52,898 bases of DNA, from contig JAEZGI010000019.1 in NCBI GenBank assembly GCA_023416995.1, positions 1 through 52,898 on the forward strand. The letters are read 5' to 3'. The notes under the pieces are model-generated. The model was not told the DNA's origin. It did not search any database and saw only the letters and a program-made list of their open reading frames with translations. This document shows, one piece after another, positions 1 through 9,005 of the stretch. The first letter of the stretch is position 1. Each line of letters begins with the position of its first letter. The position numbers were made by a program, and so were the translations under genes. This DNA is from Bacteroidota bacterium (lineage in GTDB: Bacteria; Bacteroidota; Bacteroidia; Chitinophagales; Chitinophagaceae).

Positions 1-15
1 AAAATCTATCAACTC

Positions 16-909
16 ATGCACATCATTACAGGCGCAACCGGCCACATCGGATCGGCCGTATCACAAACACTCCTCATCAAAGGCGAACAGGTTTTAGTTA
101 TTACCCGCAACGAGCAAAAAGGGGAAATATGGAAACAGAAGGGAGCAGAGGGGGCTATTGTGGATGTGAATGATACCGAGGCACTTCACGAGGTTTTCAA
201 AAAGGGAAAACGACTGTTTCTTCTTAACCCGCCTGCTCCGCCAAACACTGATATGGTTAAGGAAGAAAGAAGATCGTTGCGTTCTATGCTTACGGCGCTC
301 AGAAATACACCAATTGAAAAGGTGGTGGCTGAATCTACCTATGGTGCGCACCCGGGCGATGATACCGGCGATCTGAATGTGTTGTACGATATGGAGCAAG
401 GGCTGAAGGATCTTAATATACCCGTGAGCATAATTCGGGGTGCTTATTACATGAGCAACTGGGATATGGAGTTGGAAAATGCCAGAAGATCGGGTATGGT
501 CCGCAGTCTATACCCTGTTGGCTTCAAAATACCAATGGCCGCACCCCACGATATTGGTGAATTCGCCGCCAAACTGATGATGGAACCCGCAACGACCATC
601 GGGCTTCATTATGTAGAAGGTCCCGAACCTTATTCTACTGCAGAGGTGGCTGAGGCTTTTAGTGAAGTGCTCCAAAAACGCGTGGAAGCCGTAGAAACGC
701 CCAGGTCACAATGGATCCCTACGTTGATGAAAATGGGTTTTTCGCGCCGGGCGGCCGAATACATGGCCAACATGACAAGATTTACGCTGGAACAGAATTA
801 CGAAATGGCAGATAAACCTCACCGTGGTCGCACTTCGCTCAGGAAGTATATCAAAAACCTGGTGAAGTCGGCTACGCCCGCGAGAAGACGCGAAGCGGTA
901 CCGGCTTAA
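16..909 (+). CDS. NmrA-like NAD(P)-binding protein
   Basis: Predicted cytoplasmic NAD(P)-binding protein of the atypical SDR/NmrA group (297 aa). The N-terminus has the Rossmann glycine motif GATGHIG (residues 6-12) after the first beta strand. The rest follows the NmrA pattern: acidic end of strand 2, a VVAEST strand, IIRGAYYMSN near the substrate pocket, and a C-terminal half resembling the YesF/QorB-type proteins. The classical SDR Tyr-x-x-x-Lys is not evident, so it may be a redox sensor or a quinone/NADPH reductase. The substrate cannot be read from the sequence. It stands alone, with a strong terminator immediately downstream. Confidence 0.8.
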   Translation: MHIITGATGHIGSAVSQTLLIKGEQVLVITRNEQKGEIWKQKGAEGAIVDVNDTEALHEVFKKGKRLFLLNPPAPPNTDMVKEERRSLRSMLTALRNTPIEKVVAESTYGAHPGDDTGDLNVLYDMEQGLKDLNIPVSIIRGAYYMSNWDMELENARRSGMVRSLYPVGFKIPMAAPHDIGEFAAKLMMEPATTIGLHYVEGPEPYSTAEVAEAFSEVLQKRVEAVETPRSQWIPTLMKMGFSRRAAEYMANMTRFTLEQNYEMADKPHRGRTSLRKYIKNLVKSATPARRREAVPA

Positions 910-930
910 TCTCGATCATGCACATTATAT

Positions 931-967
931 AGGGGCTGTCTCAAAACGGATGAGGCAGCCTCTTTTT
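931..967 (+). terminator. Rho-independent terminator
   Basis: A 12-bp stem (931-942 with 952-963, two G-T wobbles) closes a 9-nt loop and runs into TTTTT. It lies 22 bp after the NmrA-like gene and fits an intrinsic terminator for it. Confidence 0.75.
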
Positions 968-1233
968 ATTCGGTCAGGGGAGTGGACCTGAAGTTGCTCA
1001 AGCCGTTATTAGACCCTTCAGTTATTTTTCAAGCGGTAAAACAGGTGTGCCGCTGTCATTTTTTCAATCCGATAGGTTCGCCTCCCCGTCAAATTTTCCA
1101 GAAAAATGACAAAAGGAAAGAGTTACCCGCTGTCGTTACCCACTGGCACACAGCTTGTTCGCCATCTGCAGGCACCTTAGAGTAGCTTAGTAAAAATGAC
1201 TTTGTATTTAAACAATTCAAAATCACACACGTT
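968..1233. other. groES leader/intergenic region
   Basis: No convincing gene lies between the terminator and groES; the one short open frame (982-1185) has a non-protein-like composition. The region must carry the groESL promoter. I see no CIRCE element (TTAGCACTC-N9-GAGTGCTAA). Two candidate promoter signals are visible: a sigma-54-like -24/-12 match at 1143-1159, and a Bacteroidota-type -7 box TGACTTTG at 1197-1204 (one mismatch to TAnnTTTG). The short direct repeat GTTACCC occurs twice just upstream of 1141. Confidence 0.5.
1143..1159 (+). promoter_or_regulatory. Sigma-54-like promoter candidate of groESL
   Basis: CTGGCAC, five bases, then TTGTT matches the sigma-54 consensus YTGGCACG-N4-TTGCW with exact spacing. 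The -12 GC dinucleotide is GT here, which weakens the call. The predicted start point near 1171 would give a leader of about 60 nt. The alternative is the -7-like box at 1197-1204. Confidence 0.3.
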
Positions 1234-1515
<282 letters not shown>

Positions 1516-1605
1516 TCACCATGTAAAACCGTCACAACTAACGTAGATGCGTACCTGAAAAGACGCAGACAATTCAAAACTTAAAATTTTTTTAAACATA
1601 CTACT

Positions 1606-3240
1606 ATGGCTAAACAACTGTTTTTCGACATTGAAGCAAGAAACAAAATGAAAAGAGGCGTTGACACGCTGGCCAATGCCGTAAAAGTGACACTCGGACC
1701 TCAAGGTCGTAATGTAGTACTCGAAAAAAAGTTTGGTGCAAGTACCATTACTAAAGACGGTGTTAGCGTAGCCAAAGAAATTGAACTCGAGGACCCCATC
1801 GAAAACATGGGCGCACAAATGGTAAAAGAAGTTGCATCAAAAACTGCTGACATTGCAGGTGATGGAACAACCACCGCAACGGTGCTGGCACAAGCTATCA
1901 TCGGCGAAGGTCTGAAAAACGTCGCCGCCGGAGCCAATCCAATGGATCTGAAACGCGGAATAGACAAAGGCGTTAGTGCCATTGTTGAAAACCTTCGGAA
2001 ACAATCCCAGGCTGTAGGAACCGACGCTCAAAAAATTGAACAGGTTGCTACGATCTCAGCAAATAACGATGAAACAATCGGTAAACTCATTACACGGGCT
2101 TTTCAGAAAGTTGGTCGTGAAGGTGTGATCACTGTTGAAGAAGCAAAAGGTACAGATACTACTGTTGAAGTGGTAGAAGGTATGCAGTTCGATCGCGGTT
2201 ACATCTCTCCTTATTTTGTAACAAACAGCGAAAAAATGCAGGCAGTTCTGGATCATCCTTACATCCTGATCACCGACAAGAAAATATCAGCGATGAAAGA
2301 TATCCTTTCGATTCTTGAAAAAACTGCTCAAAGCGGACGTCCATTGATGATCATCGCAGAAGATCTGGAAGGCGAAGCGCTCGCTACACTTGTAGTGAAC
2401 AAACTGCGTGGCACGTTGAAAGTAGCCGCCGTAAAAGCGCCTGGATTTGGTGACAGAAGAAAAGAAATGTTGCAGGATATTGCTACCCTTACAAAAGCAG
2501 TCGTTATCAGCGAAGAACAGGGCTACAAACTGGAAGGCGCAGATATCACTTACCTCGGTACTGCGGAGTCTGTTACTATCGACAAAGACAACACCATTAT
2601 CGTTGGTGGAAATGGTGATAAAGAAGCAATCGCTGCAAGGGTAAACCAGATCAAAGCTCAGCTTGAAGCAACTACCTCAGATTACGATAAAGAAAAACTC
2701 CAGGAAAGACTGGCAAAACTGAGCGGTGGTGTTGCTGTACTTTATGTTGGCGCGGCTACCGAAGTTGAAATGAAAGAAAAGAAAGACCGCGTGGATGATG
2801 CTTTACATGCAACCCGCGCCGCTGTTGAAGAAGGTATCGTGCCAGGTGGTGGCGTTGCATACATCCGTGCCATCGAATCATTGCAAAAACTTAAAGGCGC
2901 GAATGAAGATGAGAACACTGGTATTTCAATTGTTCGCAGGGCGGTTGAAGAACCTCTTCGCCAGATTGTTTCAAACAGCGGCCTTGAAGGAAGTATAGTC
3001 GTTCAAAAAGTAAAAGAGGGGAAGGCTGACTTCGGTTTCAACGCCCGCACCGAACAATATGAAAATATGCTGGAAGCCGGCGTTATTGACCCAACTAAGG
3101 TTACCCGGATCGCTATCGAAAATGCTGCATCCATTGCCGGTATGTTACTTACCACTGAATGTGTGATTGCCGACAAACCTAAAAAGGAACAGGCTCCGGT
3201 AGCGCCAGGCGCACCTGGTATGGGTGGAATGGATTATTAA
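1606..3240 (+). CDS. groEL: Chaperonin GroEL
   Basis: 60-kDa chaperonin subunit that folds proteins in an ATP-driven double heptameric ring (544 aa, normal length). Visible signatures are the equatorial ATP site with VTLGPQGRNV and GDGTTTATVLAQ, the apical domain substrate-binding region (VEGMQFDRGYISPYFVTN), the AAVEEGIVPGGG signature of Cpn60, and the flexible C-terminal tail ending in GMGGMDY. It is the second gene of groESL and is followed by a hairpin terminator. The start ATGGCTAAACAA gives the standard MAKQ N-terminus, so the start is secure. Confidence 0.98.
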   Translation: MAKQLFFDIEARNKMKRGVDTLANAVKVTLGPQGRNVVLEKKFGASTITKDGVSVAKEIELEDPIENMGAQMVKEVASKTADIAGDGTTTATVLAQAIIGEGLKNVAAGANPMDLKRGIDKGVSAIVENLRKQSQAVGTDAQKIEQVATISANNDETIGKLITRAFQKVGREGVITVEEAKGTDTTVEVVEGMQFDRGYISPYFVTNSEKMQAVLDHPYILITDKKISAMKDILSILEKTAQSGRPLMIIAEDLEGEALATLVVNKLRGTLKVAAVKAPGFGDRRKEMLQDIATLTKAVVISEEQGYKLEGADITYLGTAESVTIDKDNTIIVGGNGDKEAIAARVNQIKAQLEATTSDYDKEKLQERLAKLSGGVAVLYVGAATEVEMKEKKDRVDDALHATRAAVEEGIVPGGGVAYIRAIESLQKLKGANEDENTGISIVRRAVEEPLRQIVSNSGLEGSIVVQKVKEGKADFGFNARTEQYENMLEAGVIDPTKVTRIAIENAASIAGMLLTTECVIADKPKKEQAPVAPGAPGMGGMDY

Positions 3241-3269
3241 TCATTCTGGGTTTATCCCATTTATGCAGA

Positions 3270-3308
3270 AAACGGTCGGGCCGGGTAGGTTCGGCCGTTT
3301 GGCTTTTT
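3270..3308 (+). terminator. Rho-independent terminator of groESL
   Basis: An 11-bp stem with three G-T wobbles (3270-3280 with 3290-3300) and a 9-nt loop, followed by GGCTTTTT, sits 29 bp after the groEL stop codon. Confidence 0.7.
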
Positions 3309-3332
3309 AAAAACGTTCACAATGGTATAAAA

Positions 3333-5195
3333 ATGGTAGGCATATGCCTGACCATGACTTCTTTATTTTTTGTTAGGATCGGGGTGGCACTCTCAGCCAC
3401 CACAAGGCTATCTGCTTGTTCTTCAATCATTTTTGTCTGCTGCGTGCTGTTTTCCTGTTCAGAAAAAGCCGATGCGAACGAAACAAAAATCTCAGAATTA
3501 AGCGCCGTACCGGCCAAAATACGTACGGGACAATCCACCACCATCCGCTGGAGGGTGAGTGGAGCGGATCGCTTAACCCTCTCCGGTACCACGGCCACCG
3601 CAGATTCATTGGTAATTGTGTCTCCTTCCCGCACTACAACCTATACACTCCGGGCCATTACAAAAGAAGGGGATACGATCGCACGTTCGATAACCATCGC
3701 TGTAGCAGAGGATTCTGCCTTTGCAACGGTTCGCATCGATCCGAATCACCTGGGGTATGCTATCAAACGGGGGTTCCTTGGTTTTTCACACGAATGGGGC
3801 CAGGCACAACTCATGATGGGCGATCCCGCTATCGGCACCAACACAATTTATCGTCAGCTATTAAGTAACCTTACCAAATACGGCGGTGGTCCTGTATCGT
3901 TGCGTATCGGGGGAGCCACCACTGATCTCAGCGGCGAACCAGCTGCCAATACCCTGACACCGCTGGAAAGACTGTACGACGATATGGATTCCTCCGTACC
4001 TGGAGTTTCCTATCTTTTAAGTCTCAACCTTGGCGCAAATGATGTTGGTCTGGCTACGAGGCAAGCTAATGCCATCGTCGCAGGTTTACCCGAAGGTTCA
4101 GTGCAGGCGCTCGAATTGGGAAACGAACCCGACGCTTATGTGGCAAATAATTACCGGGCAGAAGGTTATAATATGACCGACTACCTGTACGAGTGGGGCA
4201 CATTCACCGAAACGATTTTGGATGAAGTGCCGGATTGCCCTTTATTTATGGGCCCATCGGGCGCGGGTTTCCAGGGAATCAAATATGTTGATTCTCTGCC
4301 GGTATCGAATTTTGGCAGTCCCGACCGTTATCGCAAATTTTTGCGTGATCATCAGCAAACAATAGGAGTGATCAGTCAACATGCCTATGCTGCAAGTAGC
4401 AGGCGTTGCGGAGGGAACGCAAAACCCGGCATTTTGCTTGAACCTGCATCCGCCACCGAATGCGCTAGCCGTGCGGTCCCGTATGCAGCCGTTACGCGCG
4501 CCGCAGGTAAACCTTATCGCATCACTGAATTGAATTCAATCCGATGTGCCGGCGAACCGGGTGTGAGCGATGCTTTTGAAGCCTCTTTATGGATCGCAGA
4601 TGTTTTGTTCGAATACGCAAAACTCGGTGCCGCAGGGGTAAATGTTCATTCAAATAATTGGAATACAGTTCATGGCTGGGATGCTCATGCTGCTTTCCTT
4701 TTCGATATACCCCAAAAACAATACCTGGCAGCTAACAGTAACGTACAACCGCCGGCAGGCTATAAGTTTCCGAGGCAATACGAATTGCGGAAGGTGCTTC
4801 CATTGTATTATGGAATGTTGTTTTTTGCGGAGGCTACGGCAAACCGTGCCCGTTTATTGCCGGTTGAACATAACAGTCTCGCAAAACTTAAGGTGTGGGC
4901 CACCAAGGATCCGGAAAGCGGGCTGGTAAAAGTGGCCATCATCAACAAAGACACAGCCGTTTCCGGTAAAATATTATTGCGATTGCCCGGTTACAGGACA
5001 GGTGAAGTAAAACGCATGGTGGCCCCATCTTACCACTCTGTTAACGGCATCACTATTGCGGGTCAGACCTTTGATGGCAGCCGTGACGGTCTTCCGATCG
5101 GCACCGCTTATGCCGAAACACTGACCGGCAACTCCGGGGTATTCGAAATTTCAGTCGGCGCAACCAGCGCGGTGCTGGTAAGGCTAAAAAAATGA
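3333..5195 (+). CDS. Lipoprotein glycoside hydrolase, GH79-like
   Basis: Probable cell-envelope glycosidase of the GH79 type (beta-glucuronidase/heparanase group; retaining, two catalytic glutamates). The 620-aa product has a long hydrophobic N-terminus with a lipobox ending at Cys42, an Ig-like domain (about 55-130), a TIM barrel (about 145-480) and a C-terminal beta domain. The LRIGGATTD strand, the acid/base candidate E265 in LELGNEPD, and the nucleophile candidate E399 in ITELNS followed by the CAGEPGVSDAF pattern all fit GH79. The start may instead be Met8. It lies between groESL and sugar-type oxidoreductases, far from the main GalNAc locus. Uronic acid specificity is inferred only from the family. 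Confidence 0.75.
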   Translation: MVGICLTMTSLFFVRIGVALSATTRLSACSSIIFVCCVLFSCSEKADANETKISELSAVPAKIRTGQSTTIRWRVSGADRLTLSGTTATADSLVIVSPSRTTTYTLRAITKEGDTIARSITIAVAEDSAFATVRIDPNHLGYAIKRGFLGFSHEWGQAQLMMGDPAIGTNTIYRQLLSNLTKYGGGPVSLRIGGATTDLSGEPAANTLTPLERLYDDMDSSVPGVSYLLSLNLGANDVGLATRQANAIVAGLPEGSVQALELGNEPDAYVANNYRAEGYNMTDYLYEWGTFTETILDEVPDCPLFMGPSGAGFQGIKYVDSLPVSNFGSPDRYRKFLRDHQQTIGVISQHAYAASSRRCGGNAKPGILLEPASATECASRAVPYAAVTRAAGKPYRITELNSIRCAGEPGVSDAFEASLWIADVLFEYAKLGAAGVNVHSNNWNTVHGWDAHAAFLFDIPQKQYLAANSNVQPPAGYKFPRQYELRKVLPLYYGMLFFAEATANRARLLPVEHNSLAKLKVWATKDPESGLVKVAIINKDTAVSGKILLRLPGYRTGEVKRMVAPSYHSVNGITIAGQTFDGSRDGLPIGTAYAETLTGNSGVFEISVGATSAVLVRLKK

Positions 5196-5234
5196 CCTGG
5201 GTATAAGATTGCTAACTTTCAATAAAACTTCTAC

Positions 5235-6053
5235 ATGGCAAAATCAAAAGATCAAAAAGGAGTCGGAACAAAAACGGTGCTGGTAACTGGTGCAAGTTCC
5301 GGGATAGGGCAGGGCGTTGCAATTGCTTTTGGTAAAACAGGCGCGAATGTTATTGTCAACTACCATAGTGACGAAGATGGAGCCAATGAAACGCTTCGGC
5401 AAATTAAAGAAGAAGGAGGAACCGGCATCATTGTGAAGGCGGATGTTGGAGATGAACAACAGGTTCGCGACATGTTTCAAAAAGCTTTTGATACTTATGG
5501 CAGACTGCATGTATTGATTAATAATGCCGGTCTTCAAAAGGATAATTCATTTTCGTCCATGACGCTTGATGAATGGAACAAAGTAATCAACACCAATCTT
5601 ACGGGCCAGTTTTTATGTGCACGGGAAGCGATAAAGCATTTTGAATCGCTGCCTGCCGCAGGTAGTGAAGACAGGGCCATCGGGAATATCATTTTTATGA
5701 GTTCGGTACATGATATCATTCCATGGTCCGGCCATGTGAATTACGCCTCATCAAAAGGCGGCATACTGATGCTGATGAAGTCGCTGGCACTGGAAGTAGC
5801 ACCAAAAAAAATCAGGGTGAATGGCATTTCTCCCGGCGCAATAGCGACCGATATTAATGAAGATGTCTGGAGCGATGAAGAGAAAAAGAAAGAGCTGATG
5901 AAACTGATCCCTTACAAACGTATAGGGATACCCGAAGACGTGGCGCGGGTTGCTTTGTTCCTGGCTTCCGATGACAGTGATTATATAACAGGAACCACCA
6001 TATATGTGGATGGCGGTATGACACTTTATCCGGGCTTTGAAGATAATGGGTAG
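5235..6053 (+). CDS. SDR oxidoreductase, glucose 1-dehydrogenase-like
   Basis: Classical short-chain dehydrogenase (272 aa, usual length) predicted to oxidise or reduce a sugar-like alcohol with NAD(P). Cofactor motif TGASSGIG is at residues 18-25, NNAG at 96-99, the catalytic Ser at 156-157, and Tyr170-x-x-x-Lys174 in YASSK. The overall pattern, including the ITGTTIYVDGGMTLYP ending, resembles bacterial glucose 1-dehydrogenases, but the substrate is not fixed by the sequence. It is 39 bp after the GH79-like gene and may be co-transcribed with it and the following aldo/keto reductase. Confidence 0.85.
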   Translation: MAKSKDQKGVGTKTVLVTGASSGIGQGVAIAFGKTGANVIVNYHSDEDGANETLRQIKEEGGTGIIVKADVGDEQQVRDMFQKAFDTYGRLHVLINNAGLQKDNSFSSMTLDEWNKVINTNLTGQFLCAREAIKHFESLPAAGSEDRAIGNIIFMSSVHDIIPWSGHVNYASSKGGILMLMKSLALEVAPKKIRVNGISPGAIATDINEDVWSDEEKKKELMKLIPYKRIGIPEDVARVALFLASDDSDYITGTTIYVDGGMTLYPGFEDNG

Positions 6054-6062
6054 ACGAAGGCG

Positions 6063-6092
6063 TAGTGGTTACGCTCAATGAGCACCACGTAC
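6063..6092 (+). other. Hairpin after SDR gene
   Basis: GTAGTGGT pairs with ACCACGTAC (one bulged G), with an inner GCTC/GAGC stem and a loop AAT. It has no T-run. It could be a weak terminator or a structured leader of the next gene, whose ATG lies 94 bp downstream. Confidence 0.3.
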
Positions 6093-6185
6093 CGATGTAA
6101 TGAAAAGCGTCGACATCCAAATTGCAGCAACTTATTTGATTATTATGTTCGGCGTTGGTATCTTTTCAGCTTCAAACAACAAACT

Positions 6186-7079
6186 ATGAAACAGATCTAC
6201 GTGAGTGACTCAGGGCCAAAAGTTTCCCAGGCCGTTTATGGATTTTACCGTTGGAAAGAAAATGAAACAACCATCGATTCAATGGAAAAGGTGGTCAATC
6301 TTTGCCTGGAACTTGGAATCAATACTTTTGATCATGCCGACAACTACGGATCCTATAGATGCGAGGAAATGTTTGGCACCGTGCTCAGGCAGAAATCTGT
6401 GAAACGCGAAGACGTTGTTATTTTCACCAAATGCGGTTTGCGCGAACCCCATCCTTGCCAACCAGATGTGCGTGTGAAACATTATGATACATCGAGCAGA
6501 CACATTCTTACCAGCGTTGACAATTCATTAAAAAGACTTCAAACCGATTACATCGACATTTTCCTGCTGGATCATCTTGACCCGGTATCGAACATGGAGG
6601 AAACTGCACTCACGCTTGATAAACTGCGCGATACGGGCAAAATCAAAAACATTGGTGTGGTAAATTTCTCGGTCTTCCAGCACCAGTTACTTGCTTCGTT
6701 TTTGCGAAGCCCTATTGTGACCAATCATATCGAACTGAATCTGCTTAATACGTCTGCTTTATCAAATGGCCAGTTCGACTACATCAAACAGCGATATATG
6801 TATCCCCTGGCTACTTCCCCGCTTGCAGAGGGCCGGATCGAAAATGGAACCGATTCAATGGCTGTAGCAATGCGGGCCAGACTGGAAGAAATGGCTGGCC
6901 GGTATAATGCAGATATCGAATCACTCGCTGTTGCCTGGCTGGTAAAACTGAATGCGCTGCCACTGATCGGAACCACAAAAGAAACCCGTATCAGGAATAT
7001 CGCGCGGGGAATTTCAATCGACCTCGACAGGCAGGACTGGTACGAACTGTACGCTATATCAGCCGACAGTAACTGGTAG
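6186..7079 (+). CDS. Aldo/keto reductase
   Basis: Cytoplasmic NAD(P)H-dependent aldo/keto reductase (297 aa with the start at 6186). The catalytic tetrad is complete: Asp49 and Tyr54 in FDHADNYG, Lys82 in FTKCG, His130 in LLDHLD. The LATSPLAEGR segment and the final IGTTKETR fit the C-terminal cofactor site, most like the YdhF subgroup. The open frame runs back to 6078, but the extra 36 residues are not AKR-like, and MKQIYVSDSGPKVS is the usual N-terminus. Its role with the SDR next to it is unknown; sugar aldehyde metabolism is a guess from context. Confidence 0.88.
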   Translation: MKQIYVSDSGPKVSQAVYGFYRWKENETTIDSMEKVVNLCLELGINTFDHADNYGSYRCEEMFGTVLRQKSVKREDVVIFTKCGLREPHPCQPDVRVKHYDTSSRHILTSVDNSLKRLQTDYIDIFLLDHLDPVSNMEETALTLDKLRDTGKIKNIGVVNFSVFQHQLLASFLRSPIVTNHIELNLLNTSALSNGQFDYIKQRYMYPLATSPLAEGRIENGTDSMAVAMRARLEEMAGRYNADIESLAVAWLVKLNALPLIGTTKETRIRNIARGISIDLDRQDWYELYAISADSNW

Positions 7080-7169
7080 TCATGTTCATTCAGCTGTAAG
7101 CTTAAATTATTCAAGGTAGTATTACAAAGGTTTGGCTCGGCTCTGTGAACTGAACCTCTTTTGACTGTG

Positions 7170-7700
7170 TCAGGCTTTCTGCCGTTTAATGTCCTTAACC
7201 ATTTCAAGCCCGGCGTCCGACCAGCGAACCACCTTTACGTTGTGCTGGTCATCGGATATATATATGACGTACGATTTCGTGCGAAACGGAGCAATATGTA
7301 CTTCATATATCAGGTTGATCCGGTAATCATAAAACTGGGTCCTGACTTCGTGCCGTACAGAGCGGGGCAGAAACTTTTCTGAGTATGATCTCACAGTGTA
7401 TAGCCGTCGGCCGTTTTTACCATAACCTAAAAAGACGGTTGCTGAGTCTGCAATGAACCTGGCTACAACGGTATCGCCATACTGAAGCCAACGTACTGAT
7501 CTTCCTTCAAAATATTTTTCAAAATCCCGCGCAGCACGAACAGGCACGCGGACGGCGACAGACGCATTTTTAGTAAGATTTTCTTCAAAGGATTCATCAG
7601 CGCCTTCAATAACGAACTTGTGTCCGGCTACACCCTGCGCGAAGAGCCCACTGTACACGCTTAATCCAATTACGACCAGCGCTAATTTGACTGTTTTCAT
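7170..7700 (-). CDS. Secreted BLIP/PepSY-like small protein
   Basis: Periplasmic or secreted protein of 176 aa with a signal peptide (MKTVKLALVVIGL..., cleavage near LFAQ-G). The remainder reads as two beta-rich repeats of the kind seen in Bacteroidota PepSY/BLIP-like proteins: an aromatic VRWLQYGDTVVARF strand, LGYGKNGRRLYTVR, a LPRSVRHEV helix and YDYRINLIYEVHI. No catalytic residues are evident. The frame extends to 7778, but the start at 7700 places the signal peptide correctly. It converges with the aldo/keto reductase and diverges from the sensor operon. Function unknown. Confidence 0.7.
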   Translation of the reverse strand: MKTVKLALVVIGLSVYSGLFAQGVAGHKFVIEGADESFEENLTKNASVAVRVPVRAARDFEKYFEGRSVRWLQYGDTVVARFIADSATVFLGYGKNGRRLYTVRSYSEKFLPRSVRHEVRTQFYDYRINLIYEVHIAPFRTKSYVIYISDDQHNVKVVRWSDAGLEMVKDIKRQKA

Positions 7701-7937
7701 GTTTGCATTTTTTAAGATGAAAAATTTTGTATTATTTACCGTTTTGTTGTCTGCAACTGTATTGCGATGAATCTTCAACTCAAAAATATCCGGGGAACAA
7801 CCTTAAAATTTTGAATTTAGACGGGCTTTGAAGGAACAGGGGGATTCAGCACGATTCGCTGTGTGAGTGTGTGTTAACGTCGACGAATGACACTGGTCTA
7901 TTAATCCTGACCGCCCGTAGAATACTCGTTTTTTTGC
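7701..7937. other. Divergent intergenic region
   Basis: This region separates the minus-strand secreted protein from the plus-strand sensor operon and should hold both promoters. A GT-rich tract (GTGTGAGTGTGTGTTAACG) lies near 7860-7880. No clear -7 box or operator was recognised. Confidence 0.4.
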
Positions 7938-9005
7938 ATGCATAACTCCGGGGGCTTATATAACTTTAAGAAAAGGTCCAGGTTGAATCTCCAGGCATTC
8001 ATATTATCTGATCATAGTTCCCGCCATAGGCTAAGACACTTGTTGTTTTGGTTTGTGTTTCTGTTATACTTCTACTTTCAAAGTATTCACCCCCAGCAGT
8101 TCGACGATCTTTCTCATTCTTTTACTTATAGGAATGCGTTGATTAACGTGCTTTGTTATGCGCCTACCTGTATGTTGGTTGTTTATGCGTTTCGTTTTTA
8201 CCTGCTATCTCTTGTTAAGGCAAAGTCTTATCTGCGTTCAGCAGGATTGTTCTTTGCAGTATATATCGGTGCAACTGCAATTAACTCCGTTGCAGCACGG
8301 GTCGCATTTGAGTTTGTAACCCAGCCCCCAAATGCCGATAAAGGGTTGCTCCGCATTATCGATGCAGCAAGTTGGAATGCCAGGTGGGCCCTGATTGTAG
8401 GTATCGTTGCTATGGGAATTTCTTTGGCACGCGACTGGTTTCTTCAGACACGGGCAAATATGTACATGTTAAAGAAAAATGCGCAGGCCGAGATGCGTGT
8501 GCAGAAATCGCGTATTCATCCTGAATGGCTGTTTCGGGCATTAGATAAAATCAAATCCGCTGTCAGTATTCAGTCTTCATCCTCAACTTTGATGATCTTA
8601 AACCTGTCTGATCTGCTGAGTTATTCTCTTTACGAAAGCGATGATGACCTGGTTCCGCTTGAAAAAGAACTCGTAGAACTGGATCATCTAGTTTCTCTTG
8701 AGAAAAACCAGGATGAAACGGACTTTATTATTAAACTGAGTAAAAGCGGTGATGCATACAATAAATACATTGCTCCGATGTCAGTTATTAATACCGTGGT
8801 GCAATACATAACCGATGTGTTAACCGTGAACTGTGGCCCGCGGCACATGCATCTTCATTTTGTTATTAGGCAACACGAATTGATACTGCAATCAAAACTT
8901 GTATGTGATAATGACAGGAAAGACGCTGTGATGCAATGGCCGGTTTACGATTCCATTCGATGGGAGGAGGATACTATTCATCATCCAAACCCGAATCGGT
9001 CATGA
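7938..9005 (+). CDS. Degenerate LytS-type sensor (pseudokinase)
   Basis: Membrane protein of 355 aa laid out like a LytS/YehU-family sensor kinase: four predicted membrane helices (about 35-170), a short coiled segment, then a His_kinase-type region. The H-box is recognisable but altered (SRIHPEWLFRALDKI, His194; normal form QIHPHFLFNTLSNI). At the N-box, the usual E-N pair is replaced by Val288-Gln289 in IAPMSVINTVVQYI, and no glycine-rich G-box follows before the protein ends. It should therefore not bind ATP normally. Its stop overlaps the start of the intact kinase by 4 nt (ATGA), implying translational coupling and a possible heteromeric sensor. Confidence 0.75.
   Translation: MHNSGGLYNFKKRSRLNLQAFILSDHSSRHRLRHLLFWFVFLLYFYFQSIHPQQFDDLSHSFTYRNALINVLCYAPTCMLVVYAFRFYLLSLVKAKSYLRSAGLFFAVYIGATAINSVAARVAFEFVTQPPNADKGLLRIIDAASWNARWALIVGIVAMGISLARDWFLQTRANMYMLKKNAQAEMRVQKSRIHPEWLFRALDKIKSAVSIQSSSSTLMILNLSDLLSYSLYESDDDLVPLEKELVELDHLVSLEKNQDETDFIIKLSKSGDAYNKYIAPMSVINTVVQYITDVLTVNCGPRHMHLHFVIRQHELILQSKLVCDNDRKDAVMQWPVYDSIRWEEDTIHHPNPNRS

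Noticed and set aside
982..1185. 67-residue open frame between the NmrA-like gene and groES
   Set aside because: Composition is not protein-like, there is no recognisable motif, and it overlaps the likely groES promoter region.
6078..6185. N-terminal extension of the aldo/keto reductase frame
   Set aside because: The 36 extra residues do not resemble an AKR N-terminus; the ATG at 6186 gives the standard start.
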